64,000 nt of DNA. Source: Pontederia crassipes. Its lineage: Eukaryota > Streptophyta > Magnoliopsida > Commelinales > Pontederiaceae. Shown one piece after another: positions 25,261-36,617 of the stretch (position 1 is its first letter; each line of letters starts with the position of its first letter). The notes under the pieces were generated by a model. That model had not been told where the DNA came from and made no database searches. It worked only from the letters and a program-made list of their open reading frames with translations. The stretch is taken from contig JAUKPH010000029.1 in the NCBI GenBank assembly GCA_030549335.1, forward strand, positions 930,001 to 994,000, read 5' to 3'. The position numbers and the translations under genes were made by a program.

Positions 25261-27460
25261 TCAACATGCATTAATAGGCAAGAAAGCGTCGAAAATTTGG
25301 CATCTTTTGATAGCGTAAAAAATTTCGCGTTTTTTTACCTTCTTGGCTGAAAACACGAGTAAAAGGCGCGCGCGCGAAATTTCGCACCCCCGTAAAATTT
25401 TCATCCGAGTCCATTTTTTCGTCCCAATCATCTCACCATGCATCAATAGGCAAGAAAGCGTAAAAAATTTGGCATCTTTTGACAGCGTCAAAAATTTCGC
25501 ATTTTTTGAACTTCTTGGCTGAAAACACGAGTAAAAGGCGCGCCCGCGAAATTTCGCACCCCCGGAAAATTTTCATCCGAGTCCATTTTTTCGTCCCAAT
25601 CATCTCACCATGCATCAATAGGCACGAAAGCGTCGAAAATTTGGCATCTTTTGACAGCGTCAAAAATTACGCATTTTTTGACCTTCTTGGATGAAAACAC
25701 GAGTAAAAGGCGCGCGCGCGAAATTTCGCACCCCCGGAATATTTTCATCCGAGTCCATTTTTTCGTCCCAATCATCTCATCATGCATCAACATGCACGAA
25801 AGCGTCGAAAATTTGGCATCTTTTGACAACGTCAAAAATTTCGCGTTTTTTGACCTTCTTGGCTTAAAACACGAGTAAAAGGCGCGCGCGCGAAATTTCG
25901 CACCCCCGGAAAATTTTCAACCGAGTCCATTTTTTCGTCCCAATCATCTCACCATGCATCAATAGGCACGAAAGCGTCGAAAATTTGGCATCTTTTGACA
26001 GCGTCAAAAATTACGCATTTTTTGACCTTCTTGGATAAAAACACGAGTAAAAGGCGCGCGCGCGAAATTTCGCACCCCCGTAAAATTTTCATCCGAGTCC
26101 ATTTTTTCGTCCCAATCATCTCACCATGCATCAATAGGCACGAAAGCGTCGAAAATTTGGCATCTTTTGACAGCATCAAAAATTACGCATTTTTTGACCT
26201 TCTTGGATAAAAACACGAGTAAAAGGCGCGCGCGAGAAATTTCGCACCCCCGGAATATTTTCATCCGAGTCCATTTTTTCGTCCCAATCATCTCATCATG
26301 CATCAACATGCACGAAAGCGTCGAAAATTTGGCATCTTTTGACAACGTCAAAAATTTCGCGTTTTTTGACCTTCTTGGCTTAAAACACGAGTAAAAGGCG
26401 CGCGCGCGCGAAATTTCGCACCCCCGAAAAATTTTCAACCGAGTCCATTTTTTCGTCCCAATCATCTCACCATGCATCAACAGGCACGATAGCGTCGAAA
26501 ATTTGGCATCTTTTGACAGCGTAAAAATTTTCGCATTTTTTGACCTTCTTGGCTGAAAACACGAGGAAAAGGCGCGCGCGCGAAATTTCGCACCCCCGGA
26601 AAATTTTCATCCGAGTCCATTTTTTCGTCCCAATAATCTCACCATGCATCAATAGGCATGAAAGCGTCGGAAATTTGGCATCTTTTGACAGCATAAAAAA
26701 TTTGACGTTTTTTGACCTTCTTGGCTGAAAACACGAGAAAAAGGCGCGCGCTGCGAAATTTCGCACCCCCGGAAAATTTTCATCCGAGTCCATTTTTTCG
26801 TCTCAATCATCTCACCATGCATAAACAAGCACGATAGCGTCGAAAATTTGGCATCTTTTGACAGCGCCAAAAATTTCGCGTTTTTTGACCTTCTTGGATG
26901 AAAACACGAGGAAAAGGCGCGCGCGCGAAATTTTGCACCCCCGGAAAATTTTCATGTGATTCCATTTTTTCGTCCCAATCATCTCACCATGCATCAACAG
27001 GCACGAAAGCGTCGAAAATTTGGCATCTTTTGACAGCGTCAAAAATTTCGGTTTTTTGACCTTCTAGGCTGAAAACACGAGTAAAAGGCGCGCGCGCGAA
27101 ATTTCGCACCCCCGGAAAATTTTCATCCGTGTCCAATTTTCGTCCCAATCATCTCACCATGCATCAATAGGCAAGAAAGCGTCGAAAAGTTGGCATCTTT
27201 TGACAGCGTCAAAAATTTCGCGTTTTTTGACCTTCTTGGCTGAAAACACGAGAAAAAGGCGCGCGCGCGAAATTTCGCACCCCCGGAAAATTTTCATCCG
27301 AGTCCATTTTTTCGTCCCAATCATCTCATCATGCATCAACATGCACGAAAGCGTCAAAAATTTGGCATCTTCTGACAGCGTCAAAAATTTCGATTTTTTG
27401 ACCTTCTAGGCTGAAAACACGAGTAAAAGGCGCGCGCGCGAAATTTCGCACCCCCGAAAA
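25261..27460. repeat. A B C D E C' D followed by the J-K-L-M-N cassette
   Basis: Seven middle-type monomers (25261-26466) lead into J (26467), K (26639), L (26812), M (26984) and N (27154), then a D-like/P-like monomer with 'catcttctgac' and 'tttcgatttt'. The block from A to L matches 14591-16312 at an offset of 10,670 bp. K contains an interrupted CG tract (gcgcgcgctgcg near 26745-26755). Confidence 0.8.
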
Positions 27461-27730
27461 ATTTTCATCCGAGTCCATTTTTTCGTCCCAATCATCTCAT
27501 CATGCATCAACATGCACGAAAGCGTCGAAAATTTGGCATCTTTTGACAGCGTCAAAAATTTCGCGTTTTTTGACCTTCTTGGCTGAAAACACGAGTAAAA
27601 GGCGCGCGCACGAAATTTCGCACCCCCGGAAAATTTTCATCCGAGTCCATTTTTTCGTCCCAATCATCTCACCATGCGTCAATAGGCATGAAAGCATCGA
27701 AAAGTTGGCATCTTTTGACAGCGTCAAAAA

Positions 27731-27902
27731 TTTCGCGTTTTTTGACCTTCTTGGCTGAAAACACGAGTAAAAGGCGCGCGCGCGAAATTTCGCACCCCCG
27801 GAAAATTTTCATCCGAGTCCATTTTTTCGTCCCAATCATCTCACCATGCATCAATAGGCACGAAAGCGTCGAAAATTTGGCATCTTTTGACAGCGTCAAA
27901 AA
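27731..27902. repeat. Representative consensus-like monomer (172 bp)
   Basis: This stretch, in arbitrary phase, is close to the majority form and serves as the reference. Hand count: 45 C, 33 G (45% GC) and 16 CpG. In order it holds a T6 run (27738-27743), 'ttggctgaaaacacgag', a CG tract (27775-27784), the palindrome GCGAAATTTCGC (27782-27793), C5 (27795-27799), the palindrome GAAAATTTTC (27801-27810), a second T6 (27822-27827), ATGCAT (27846-27851) and two adjacent copies of a 27-bp block starting at 27865. The T6 runs are 84 bp apart, close to half the period. Variants elsewhere are described relative to this copy. Confidence 0.9.
27775..27793. other. (CG)5 tract fused to a 12-bp palindrome (representative copy)
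   Basis: Five CG steps run directly into GCGAAATTTCGC, which equals its own reverse complement. Eight bases later GAAAATTTTC (27801-27810) is a second perfect palindrome. This core is kept in most monomers; exceptions include the gcgcgcaaaa form of G monomers, the gcgcgagaaa form of C' monomers and the gcgcccgcg form of B monomers. Alternating CG favours Z-DNA and the dyads could extrude small cruciforms under supercoiling (general DNA properties). Any role in centromere function is inference. Confidence 0.85.
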
Positions 27903-27918
27903 TTACGCATTTTTTGAC
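27865..27918. repeat. Internal tandem duplication of a 27-bp block within the monomer
   Basis: Two 27-bp blocks are directly adjacent, 27865-27891 and 27892-27918. Both begin agcgtc, continue with an A-rich run into T, and end in ttttgac. In the majority monomer forms they agree at 23-24 of 27 positions. The pair is present in essentially every monomer, so the duplication is older than the present array. It suggests that the 172-bp unit was partly assembled from a shorter repeat. Confidence 0.8.
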
Positions 27919-29697
27919 CTTCTTGGATAAAAACACGAGTAAAAGGCGCGCGCGCGAAATATCGCACCCCCGTAAAATTTTCATCCGAGTCCATTTTTTC
28001 GTCCCAATCATCTCACCATGCATCAATAGGCACGAAAGCGTCGAAAATTTGGCATCTTTTGACAGCATAAAAAATTACGCATTTTTTGACCTTCTTGGAT
28101 AAAAACACGAGTAAAAGCCGCGCGCGCGAAATTTCGCATCCCCGAAAAATTTTCATCCGAGTCCATTTTTTCGTCCCAATCATCTCACCATGCATCAAAC
28201 GGCACGAAAGCGTCAAAAAGTTGGCATCTTTTGACAGCGTAAAAAATTTCACATTTTTTGACCTTCTTGGCTGAAAACACGAGTAAAAGGCGCGCGCGCA
28301 AAATTTCGCACCCCCGGAAAATTTTCATCCGAGTCCATTTTTTCGTCCCAATCATCTCACCATGCATCAATAGGCACGAAAGCGTTAAAAATTTGGCATC
28401 TTTTGACAGCGTCAAAAATTACGCATTTTTTGACTTTCTTGGATAAAAACACGAGTAAAAGGCGCGCGCGCGAAATTTCGCACCCCCGGAAAATTTTCAT
28501 CCGAGTCCATTTTTTCGTTCCAATCATCTCAACATGCATCAACAGGCACGAAAGCGTCGAAAATTTGGCATCTTTTGACAGCGTCAAAAATTTCGCGTTT
28601 TTTAGCCTTCTTCGCTGAAAACACGAGTAAAAGGCGCGCGCGCGAAATTTCGCACCCCCGGAAAATTTTCATCCGAGTCCATTTTTTCGTCACAATCATC
28701 TCACAATGCATCAATAGGCACGAAAGCGTCGAAAATTTGGCATCTTTTGACAGCGTCAAAAATTACGCAATTTTTGACCTTCTTGGATAAAAACACGAGT
28801 AAAAGGCGCGCGCGCGAAATTTCGCACCCCCGGAAAATTTTCATCCGAGTCCATTTTTTCGTTCCAATCATCTCAACATGCATCAACAGGCACGAAAGCG
28901 TCGAAAATTTGGCATCTTTTGACAGCGTCAAAAATTTCGCGTTTTTTGACCTTCTTCGCTGAAAACACGAGTAAAAGGCGCGCGCGCGAAATTTCGCACC
29001 CCCGAAAAATTTTCATCGGAGTCCATTTTTTCGTCCCAATCATCTCACCATGCATCAATAGGCACGAATGCGTCGTAAATTTGGCATCTTTTGACAGCGT
29101 CAAAAATTACGCATTTTTTTTACCTTCTTGGATAAAAACATGAGTAAAAGGCGCGCGCGCGAAATTTCGGACCCCCGTAAAATTTTCATCCGAGTCCATT
29201 TTTTCGTCCCAATCATCTCAACATGCATTAATAGGCAAGAAAGCGTCGAAAATTTGGCATCTTTTGATAGCGTAAAAAATTTCGCGTTTTTTTACCTTCT
29301 TGGCTGAAAACACGAGTAAAAGGCGCGCGCGCGAAATTTCGCACCCCCGTAAAATTTTCATCCGAGTCCATTTTTTCGTCCCAATCATCTCACCATGCAT
29401 CAATAGGCAAGAAAGCGTAAAAAATTTGGCATCTTTTGACAGCGTCAAAAATTTCGCATTTTTTGAACTTCTTGGCTGAAAACACGAGTAAAAGGCGCGC
29501 CCGCGAAATTTCGCACCCCCGGAAAATTTTCATCCGAGTCCATTTTTTCGTCCCAATCATCTCACCATGCATCAATAGGCACGAAAGCGTCGAAAATTTG
29601 GCATCTTTTGACAGCGTCAAAAATTACGCATTTTTTGACCTTCTTGGATAAAAACACGAGTAAAAGGCGCGCGCGCGAAATTTCGCACCCCCGGAAT

Positions 29698-31934
29698 ATT
29701 TTCATCCGAGTCCATTTTTTCGTCCCAATCATCTCATCATGCATCAACATGCACGAAAGCGTCGAAAATTTGGCATCTTTTGACAGCGTCAAAAATTTCG
29801 CGTTTTTTGACCTTCTTGGCTGAAAACACGAGTAAAAGGCGCGCGCACGAAATTTCGCACCCCCGGAAAATTTTCATCCGAGTCCATTTTTTCGTCCCAA
29901 TCATCTCACCATGCGTCAATAGGCATGAAAGCGTCGAAAAGTTGGCATCTTTTGACAGCGTCAAAAATTTCGCGTTTTTTGACCTTCTTGGCTGAAAACA
30001 CGAGTAAAAGGAGCGCGCGCGAAATTTCGCACCCCCGGAAAATTTTCATCCGAGTCCATTTTTTCGTCCCAATCATCTCACCATGCATCAATAGGCACGA
30101 AAGCGTCGAAAATTTGGCATCTTTTGACAGCGTCAAAAATTACGCATTTTTTGACCTTCTTGGATAAAAACACGAGTAAAAGGCGCGCGCGCGAAATTTC
30201 GCACCCCCGTAAAATTTTCATCCGAGTCCATTTTTTCGTCCCAATCATCTCACCATGCATCAATAGGCACGAAAGCGTCGAAAATTTGGCATCTTTTGAC
30301 AGCATAAAAAATTACGCATTTTTTGACCTTCTTGGATAAAAACACGAGTAAAAGCCGCGCGCGCGAAATTTCGCATCCCCGAAAAATTTTCATCCGAGTC
30401 CATTTTTTCGTCCCAATCATCTCACCATGCATCAAACGGCACGAAAGCGTCAAAAAGTTGGCATCTTTTGACAGCGTAAAAAATTTCACATTTTTTGACC
30501 TTCTTGGCTGAAAACACGAGTAAAAGGCGCGCGCGCAAAATTTCGCACCCCAGGAAAATTTTCATCCGAGTCCATTTTTTCGTCCCAATCATCTCACCAT
30601 GCATCAATAGGCACGAAAGCGTTAAAAATTTGGCATCTTTTGACAGCGTCAAAAATTACGCATTTTTTGACCTTCTTGGATAAAAACACGAGTAAAAGGC
30701 GCGCGCGCGAAATTTCGCACCCCCGGAAAATTTTCATCCGAGTCCATTTTTTCGTTCCAATCATCTCAACATGCATCAACAGGCACGAAAGCGTCGAAAA
30801 TTTGGCATCTTTTGACAGCGTCAAAAATTTCGCGTTTTTTAGCCTTCTTCGCTGAAAACACGAGTAAAAGGCGCGCGCGCGAAATTTCGCACCCCCGGAA
30901 AATTTTCATCCGAGTCCATTTTTTCGTCACAATCATCTCACAATGCATCAATAGGCACGAAAGCGTCGAAAATTTGGCATCTTTTGACAGCGTCAAAAAT
31001 TACGCAATTTTTGACCTTCTTGGATAAAAACACGAGTAAAAGGCGCGCGCGCGAAATTTCGCACCCCCGGAAAATTTTCATCCGAGTCCATTTTTTCGTT
31101 CCAATCATCTCAACATGCATCAACAGGCACGAAAGCGTCGAAAATTTGGCATCTTTTGACAGCGTCAAAAATTTCGCGTTTTTTGACCTTCTTCGCTGAA
31201 AACACGAGTAAAAGGCGCGCGCGCGAAATTTCGCACCCCCGAAAAATTTTCATCGGAGTCCATTTTTTCGTCCCAATCATCTCACCATGCATCAATAGGC
31301 ACGAATGCGTCGTAAATTTGGCATCTTTTGACAGCGTCAAAAATTACGCATTTTTTTTACCTTCTTGGATAAAAACATGAGTAAAAGGCGCGCGCGCGAA
31401 ATTTCGCACCCCCGGAAAATTTTCATCCGAGTCCATTTTTTCGTCCCAATCATCTCAACATGCATTAATAGGCAAGAAAGCGTCGAAAATTTGGCATCTT
31501 TTGATAGCGTAAAAAATTTCGCGTTTTTTTACCTTCTTGGCTGAAAACACGAGTAAAAGGCGCGCGCGCGAAATTTCGCACCCCCGTAAAATTTTCATCC
31601 GAGTCCATTTTTTCGTCCCAATCATCTCACCATGCATCAATAGGCAAGAAAGCGTAAAAAATTTGGCATCTTTTGACAGCGTCAAAAATTTCGCATTTTT
31701 TGAACTTCTTGGCTGAAAACACGAGTAAAAGGCGCGCCCGCGAAATTTCGCACCCCCGGAAAATTTTCATCCGAGTCCATTTTTTCGTCCCAATCATCTC
31801 ACCATGCATCAATAGGCACGAAAGCGTCGAAAATTTGGCATCTTTTGACAGCGTCAAAAATTACGCATTTTTTGACCTTCTTGGATAAAAACACGAGTAA
31901 AAGGCGCGCGCGCGAAATTTCGCACCCCCGGAAT
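29698..31934. repeat. 13-mer duplication, copy 2 (2,237 bp)
   Basis: Directly adjoins copy 1 head to tail. Private changes here include 'aaaaggagcgcg' (near 30007) and 'caccccaggaaaa' (near 30546). At the right end it runs into D-E-F-G, so a complete A-to-G unit (31455-32659) spans the end of the duplication. Confidence 0.9.
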
Positions 31935-32659
31935 ATTTTCATCCGAGTCCATTTTTTCGTCCCAATCATCTCATCATGCATCAACATGCACGAAAGCGTC
32001 GAAAATTTGGCATCTTTTGACAACGTCAAAAATTTCGCGTTTTTTGACCTTCTTGGCTTAAAACACGAGTAAAAGGCGCGCGCGCGAAATTTCGCACCCC
32101 CGGAAAATTTTCAACCGAGTCCATTTTTTCGTCCCAATCATCTCACCATGCATCAATAGGCACGAAAGCGTCGAAAATTTGGCATCTTTTGACAGCGTCA
32201 AAAATTACGCATTTTTTGACCTTCTTGGATAAAAACACGAGTAAAAGGCGCGCGCGCGAAATTGCGCACCCCCGTAAAATTTTCATCCGAGTCCATTTTT
32301 TCGTCCCAATCATCTCACCATGCATCAATAGGCACGAAAGCGTCGAAAATTTGGCATCTTTTGACAGCATCAAAAATTACGCATTTTTTTACCTTCTTGG
32401 ATAAAAACACGAGTAAAAGCCGCGCGCAGCGAAATTTCGCATCCCCGAAAAATTTTCATCCGAGTCCATTTTTTCGTCCCAATCATCTCACCATGCATCA
32501 AACGGCACGAAAGCGTCAAAAATTTGGCATCTTTTGACAGCGTAAAAAATTTCACATTTTTTGACCTTCTTGGCTGAAAACACGAGTAAAAGGCGCGCGC
32601 GCAAAATTTCGCACCCCCGGAAAATTTTCATCCGAGTCCATTTTTTCGTCCCAATCATC
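31455..32659. repeat. 7-mer A-B-C-D-E-F-G across the duplication end
   Basis: All seven diagnostic monomers are in order. Private changes: E has 'gaaattgcgcacc' (near 32259-32271), and F has a shorter T run and the interrupted CG tract 'ccgcgcgcagcg' (near 32420). Confidence 0.85.
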
Positions 32660-34553
32660 TCAACATGCATTAATAGGCAAGAAAGCGTCGAAAATTTGGC
32701 ATCTTTTGATAGCGTAAAAAATTTCGCGTTTTTTTACCTTCTTGGCTGAAAACACGAGTAAAAGGCGCGCGCGCGAAATTTCGCACCCCCGGAAAATTTT
32801 CATCCGAGTCCATTTTTTCGTTCCAATCATCTCAACATGCATCAACAGGCACGAAAGCGTCGAAAATTTGGCATCTTTTGACAGCGTCAAAAATTTCGCG
32901 TTTTTTGACCTTCTTCGCTGAAAACACGAGTAAAAGGCGCGCGCGCAAAATTTCGCACCCCCGAAAAATTTTCATCGGAGTCCATTTTTTCGTCCCAATC
33001 ATCTCACCATGCATCAATAGGCACGAATGCGTCGTAAATTTGGCATCTTTTGACAGCGTCAAAAATTACGCATTTTTTGAACTTCTTGGCTGAAAACACG
33101 AGTAAAAGGCGCGCCCGCGAAATTTCGCACCCCCGGAAAATTTTCATCCGAGTCCATTTTTTCGTCCCAATCATCTCACCATGCATCAATAGGCACGAAA
33201 GCGTCGAAAATTTGGCATCTTTTGACAGCGTCAAAAATTACGCATTTTTTGACCTTCTTGGATAAAAACACGAGTAAAAGGCGCGCGCGCGAAATTTCGC
33301 ACCCCCGGAATATTTTCATCCGAGTCCATTTTTTCGTCCCAATCATCTCATCATGCATCAACATGCACGAAAGCGTCGAAAATTTGGCATCTTTTGACAA
33401 CGTCAAAAATTTCGCGTTTTTTGACCTTCTTGGCTTAAAACACGAGTAAAAGGCGCGCGCGCGCGAAATTTCGCACCCCCGGAAAATTTTCAACCGAGTC
33501 CATTTTTTCGTCCCAATCATCTCACCATGCATCAATAGGCACGAAAGCGTCGAAAATTTGGCATCTTTTGACAGCGTCAAAAATTACGCATTTTTTGACC
33601 TTCTTGGATAAAAACACGAGTAAAAGGCGCGCGCGCGAAATTTCGCACCCCCGTAAAATTTTCATCCGAGTCCATTTTTTCGTCCCAATCATCTCACCAT
33701 GCATCAATAGGCACGAAAGCGTCAAAAATTTGGCATCTTTTGACAGCATCAAAAATTACGCATTTTTTGACCTTCTTGGATAAAAACACGAGTAAAAGGC
33801 GCGCGCGAGAAATTTCGCACCCCCGGAATATTTTCATCCGAGTCCATTTTTTCGTCCCAATCATCTCATCATGCATCAACATGCACGAAAGCGTCGAAAA
33901 TTTGGCATCTTTTGACAACGTCAAAAATTTCGCGTTTTTTGACCTTCTTGGCTTAAAACACGAGTAAAAGGCGCGCGCGCGAAATTTCGCACCCCCGGAA
34001 AATTTTCAACCGAGTCCATTTTTTCGTCCCAATCATCTCACCATGCATCAATAGGCACGAAAGCGTCGAAAATTTGGCATCTTTTGACAGCGTCAAAAAT
34101 TACGCATTTTTTGACCTTCTTGGATAAAAACACGAGTAAAAGGCGCGCGCGCGAAATTTCGCACCCCCGTAAAATTTTCATCCGAGTCCATTTTTTCGTC
34201 CCAATCATCTCACCATGCATCAATAGGCACGAAAGCGTCGAAAATTTGGCATCTTTTGACAGCATAAAAAATTACGCATTTTTTGACCTTCTTGGATAAA
34301 AACACGAGTAAAAGCCGCGCGCGCGAAATTTCGCATCCCCGAAAAATTTTCATCCGAGTCCATTTTTTCGTCCCAATCATCTCACCATGCATCAAACGGC
34401 ACGAAAGCGTCAAAAATTTGGCATCTTTTGACAGCGTAAAAAATTTCACATTTTTTGACCTTCTTGGCTGAAAACACGAGTAAAAGGCGCGCGCGCAAAA
34501 TTTCGCACCCCCGGAAAATTTTCATCCGAGTCCATTTTTTCGTCCCAATCATC
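32660..34553. repeat. 11-mer: A I H/B C D E C' D E F G
   Basis: B is replaced by I plus a chimeric H/B monomer (33004-33175), and the C'-D-E triplet is present. The CG tract of D near 33453-33465 has one extra CG step. The unit combines the A-I-H variant with the 10-mer form. Confidence 0.85.
33004..33175. repeat. Chimeric H/B monomer
   Basis: It begins as H ('gaatgcgtcgtaaattt', 'aaaattacgc') and continues as B ('gaacttcttgg', gcgcccgcg). The switch falls between about 33068 and 33080. The next monomer is C, as expected after B. Confidence 0.85.
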
Positions 34554-36617
34554 TCAACATGCATTAATAGGCAAGAAAGCGTCGAAAATTTGGCATCTTT
34601 TGATAGCGTAAAAAATTTCGCGTTTTTTTACCTTCTTGGCTGAAAACACGAGTAAAAGGCGCGCGCGCGAAATTTCGCACCCCCGTAAAATTTTCATCCG
34701 AGTCCATTTTTTCGTCCCAATCATCTCACCATGCATCAATAGGCAAGAAAGCGTAAAAAATTTGGCATCTTTTGACAGCGTCAAAAATTTCGCATTTTTT
34801 GAACTTCTTGGCTGAAAACACGAGTAAAAGGCGCGCCCGCGAAATTTCGCACCCTCGGAAAATTTTCATCCGAGTCCATTTTTTCGTCCCAATCATCTCA
34901 CCATGCATCAATAGGCACGAAAGCGTCGAAAATTTGGCATCTTTTGACAGCGTCAAAAATTACGCATTTTTTGACCTTCTTGGATAAAAACACGAGTAAA
35001 AGGCGCGCGCGCGAAATTTCGCACCCCCGGAATATTTTCATCCGAGTCCATTTTTTCGTCCCAATCATCTCATCATGCATCAACATGCACGAAAGCGTCG
35101 AAAATTTGGCATCTTTTGACAACGTCAAAAATTTCGCGTTTTTTGACCTTCTTGGCTTAAAACACGAGTAAAAGGCGCGCGCGCGAAATTTCGCACCCCC
35201 GGAAAATTTTCAACCGAGTCCATTTTTTCGTCCCAATCATCTCACCATGCATCAATAGGCACGAAAGCGTCGAAAATTTGGCATCTTTTGACAGCGTCAA
35301 AAATTACGCATTTTTTGACCTTCTTGGATAAAAACACGAGTAAAAGGCGCGCGCGCGAAATTTCGCACCCCCGGAATATTTTCATCCGAGTCCATTTTTT
35401 CGTCCCAATCATCTCATCATGCATCAACATGCACGAAAGCGTCGAAAATTTGGCATCTTTTGACAACGTCAAAAATTTCGCGTTTTTTGACCTTCTTGGC
35501 TTAAAACACGAGTAAAAGGCGCGCGCGCGAAATTTCGCACCCCCGTAAAATTTTCATCCGAGTCCATTTTTTCGTCCCAATCATCTCACCATGCATCAAT
35601 AGGCAAGAAAGCGTAAAAAATTTGGCATCTTTTGACAGCGTCAAAAATTTCGCATTTTTTGAACTTCTTGGCTGAAAACACGAGTAAAAGGCGCGCCCGC
35701 GAAATTTCGCACCCCCGGAAAATTTTCATCCGAGTCCATTTTTTCGTCCCAATCATCTCACCATGCATCAATAGGCACGAAAGCGTCGAAAATTTGGCAT
35801 CTTTTGACAGCGTCAAAAATTACGCATTTTTTGACCTTCTTGGATAAAAACACGAGTAAAAGGCGCGCGCGCGAAATTTCGCACCCCCGGAATATTTTCA
35901 TCCGAGTCCATTTTTTCGTCCCAATCATCTCATCATGCATCAACATGCACGAAAGCGTCGAAAATTTGGCATCTTTTGACAACGTCAAAAATTTCGCGTT
36001 TTTTGACCTTCTTGGCTTAAAACACGAGTAAAAGGCGCGCGCGCGAAATTTCGCACCCCCGGAAAATTTTCAACCGAGTCCATTTTTTCGTCCCAATCAT
36101 CTCACCATGCATCAATAGGCACGAAAGCGTCGAAAATTTGGCATCTTTTGACAGCGTCAAAAATTACGCATTTTTTGACCTTCTTGGATAAAAACACGAG
36201 TAAAAGGCTGCGCGCGCGAAATTTCGCACCCCCGTAAAATTTTCATCCGAGTCCATTTTTCGTCCCAATCATCTCACCATGCATCAATAGGCACGAAAGC
36301 GTCGAAAATTTGGCATCTTTTGACAGCATCAAAAATTACGCATTTTTTGACCTTCTTGGATAAAAACACGAGTAAAAGCCGCGCGCGCGAAATTTCGCAT
36401 CCCCGAAAAATTTTCATCCGAGTCCATTTTTTCGTCCCAATCATCTCACCATGCATCAAACGGCACGAAAGCGTCAAAAATTTGGCATCTTTTGACAGCG
36501 TAAAAAATTTCACATTTTTTGACCTTCTTGGCTGAAAACACGAGTAAAAGGCGCGCGCGCAAAATTTCGCACCCCCGGAAAATTTTCATCCGAGTCCATT
36601 TTTTCGTCCCAATCATC
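34554..36617. repeat. 12-mer: A B C D C D B C D E F G
   Basis: Monomer starts are 34554, 34726, 34898, 35070, 35242, 35414, 35586, 35758, 35930, 36102, 36274 and 36446. The C-D pair is tandemly duplicated, and B-C-D then follows again. A mid-unit D ends in 'cccgtaaaa' (near 35545), the junction normally made by A to B, which marks another in-register exchange. E near 36207 reads 'aaaaggctgcgcg' and has a shorter T run. Confidence 0.85.

Larger units (their letters stand above)
27461..29697. repeat. 13-mer duplication, copy 1 (2,237 bp)
   Basis: Thirteen monomers immediately repeated at 29698-31934 at a constant offset of 2,237. I noticed only about ten base differences between the copies, for example 'gaaagcatcg' here against 'gaaagcgtcg', 'gaaatatcgc' against 'gaaatttcgc', and 'gactttcttgg' against 'gaccttcttgg'. 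It contains E-F-G, an I-H pair and A-B-C. The left edge is sharp: before 27461 this copy has 'ccgaaaaa' while the second has 'ccggaata'. Confidence 0.9.

Noticed and set aside
27741..27750. W-box-like TTGACC and TTGACA motifs as regulatory sites
   Set aside because: They occur in nearly every monomer by virtue of the repeat. With no gene in the window there is nothing to regulate.
27795..27800. G-quadruplex or i-motif from the C5 run
   Set aside because: There is only one C run of this length per monomer, and runs are 172 bp apart; the clustered runs needed are absent.
27782..27810. CENP-B box near 'ttcgcacccccgg'
   Set aside because: The pattern TTCG, four bases, A, two bases, CGGG is not met: the required A is C and the spacing to CGG is wrong. 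No match was seen on the other strand.
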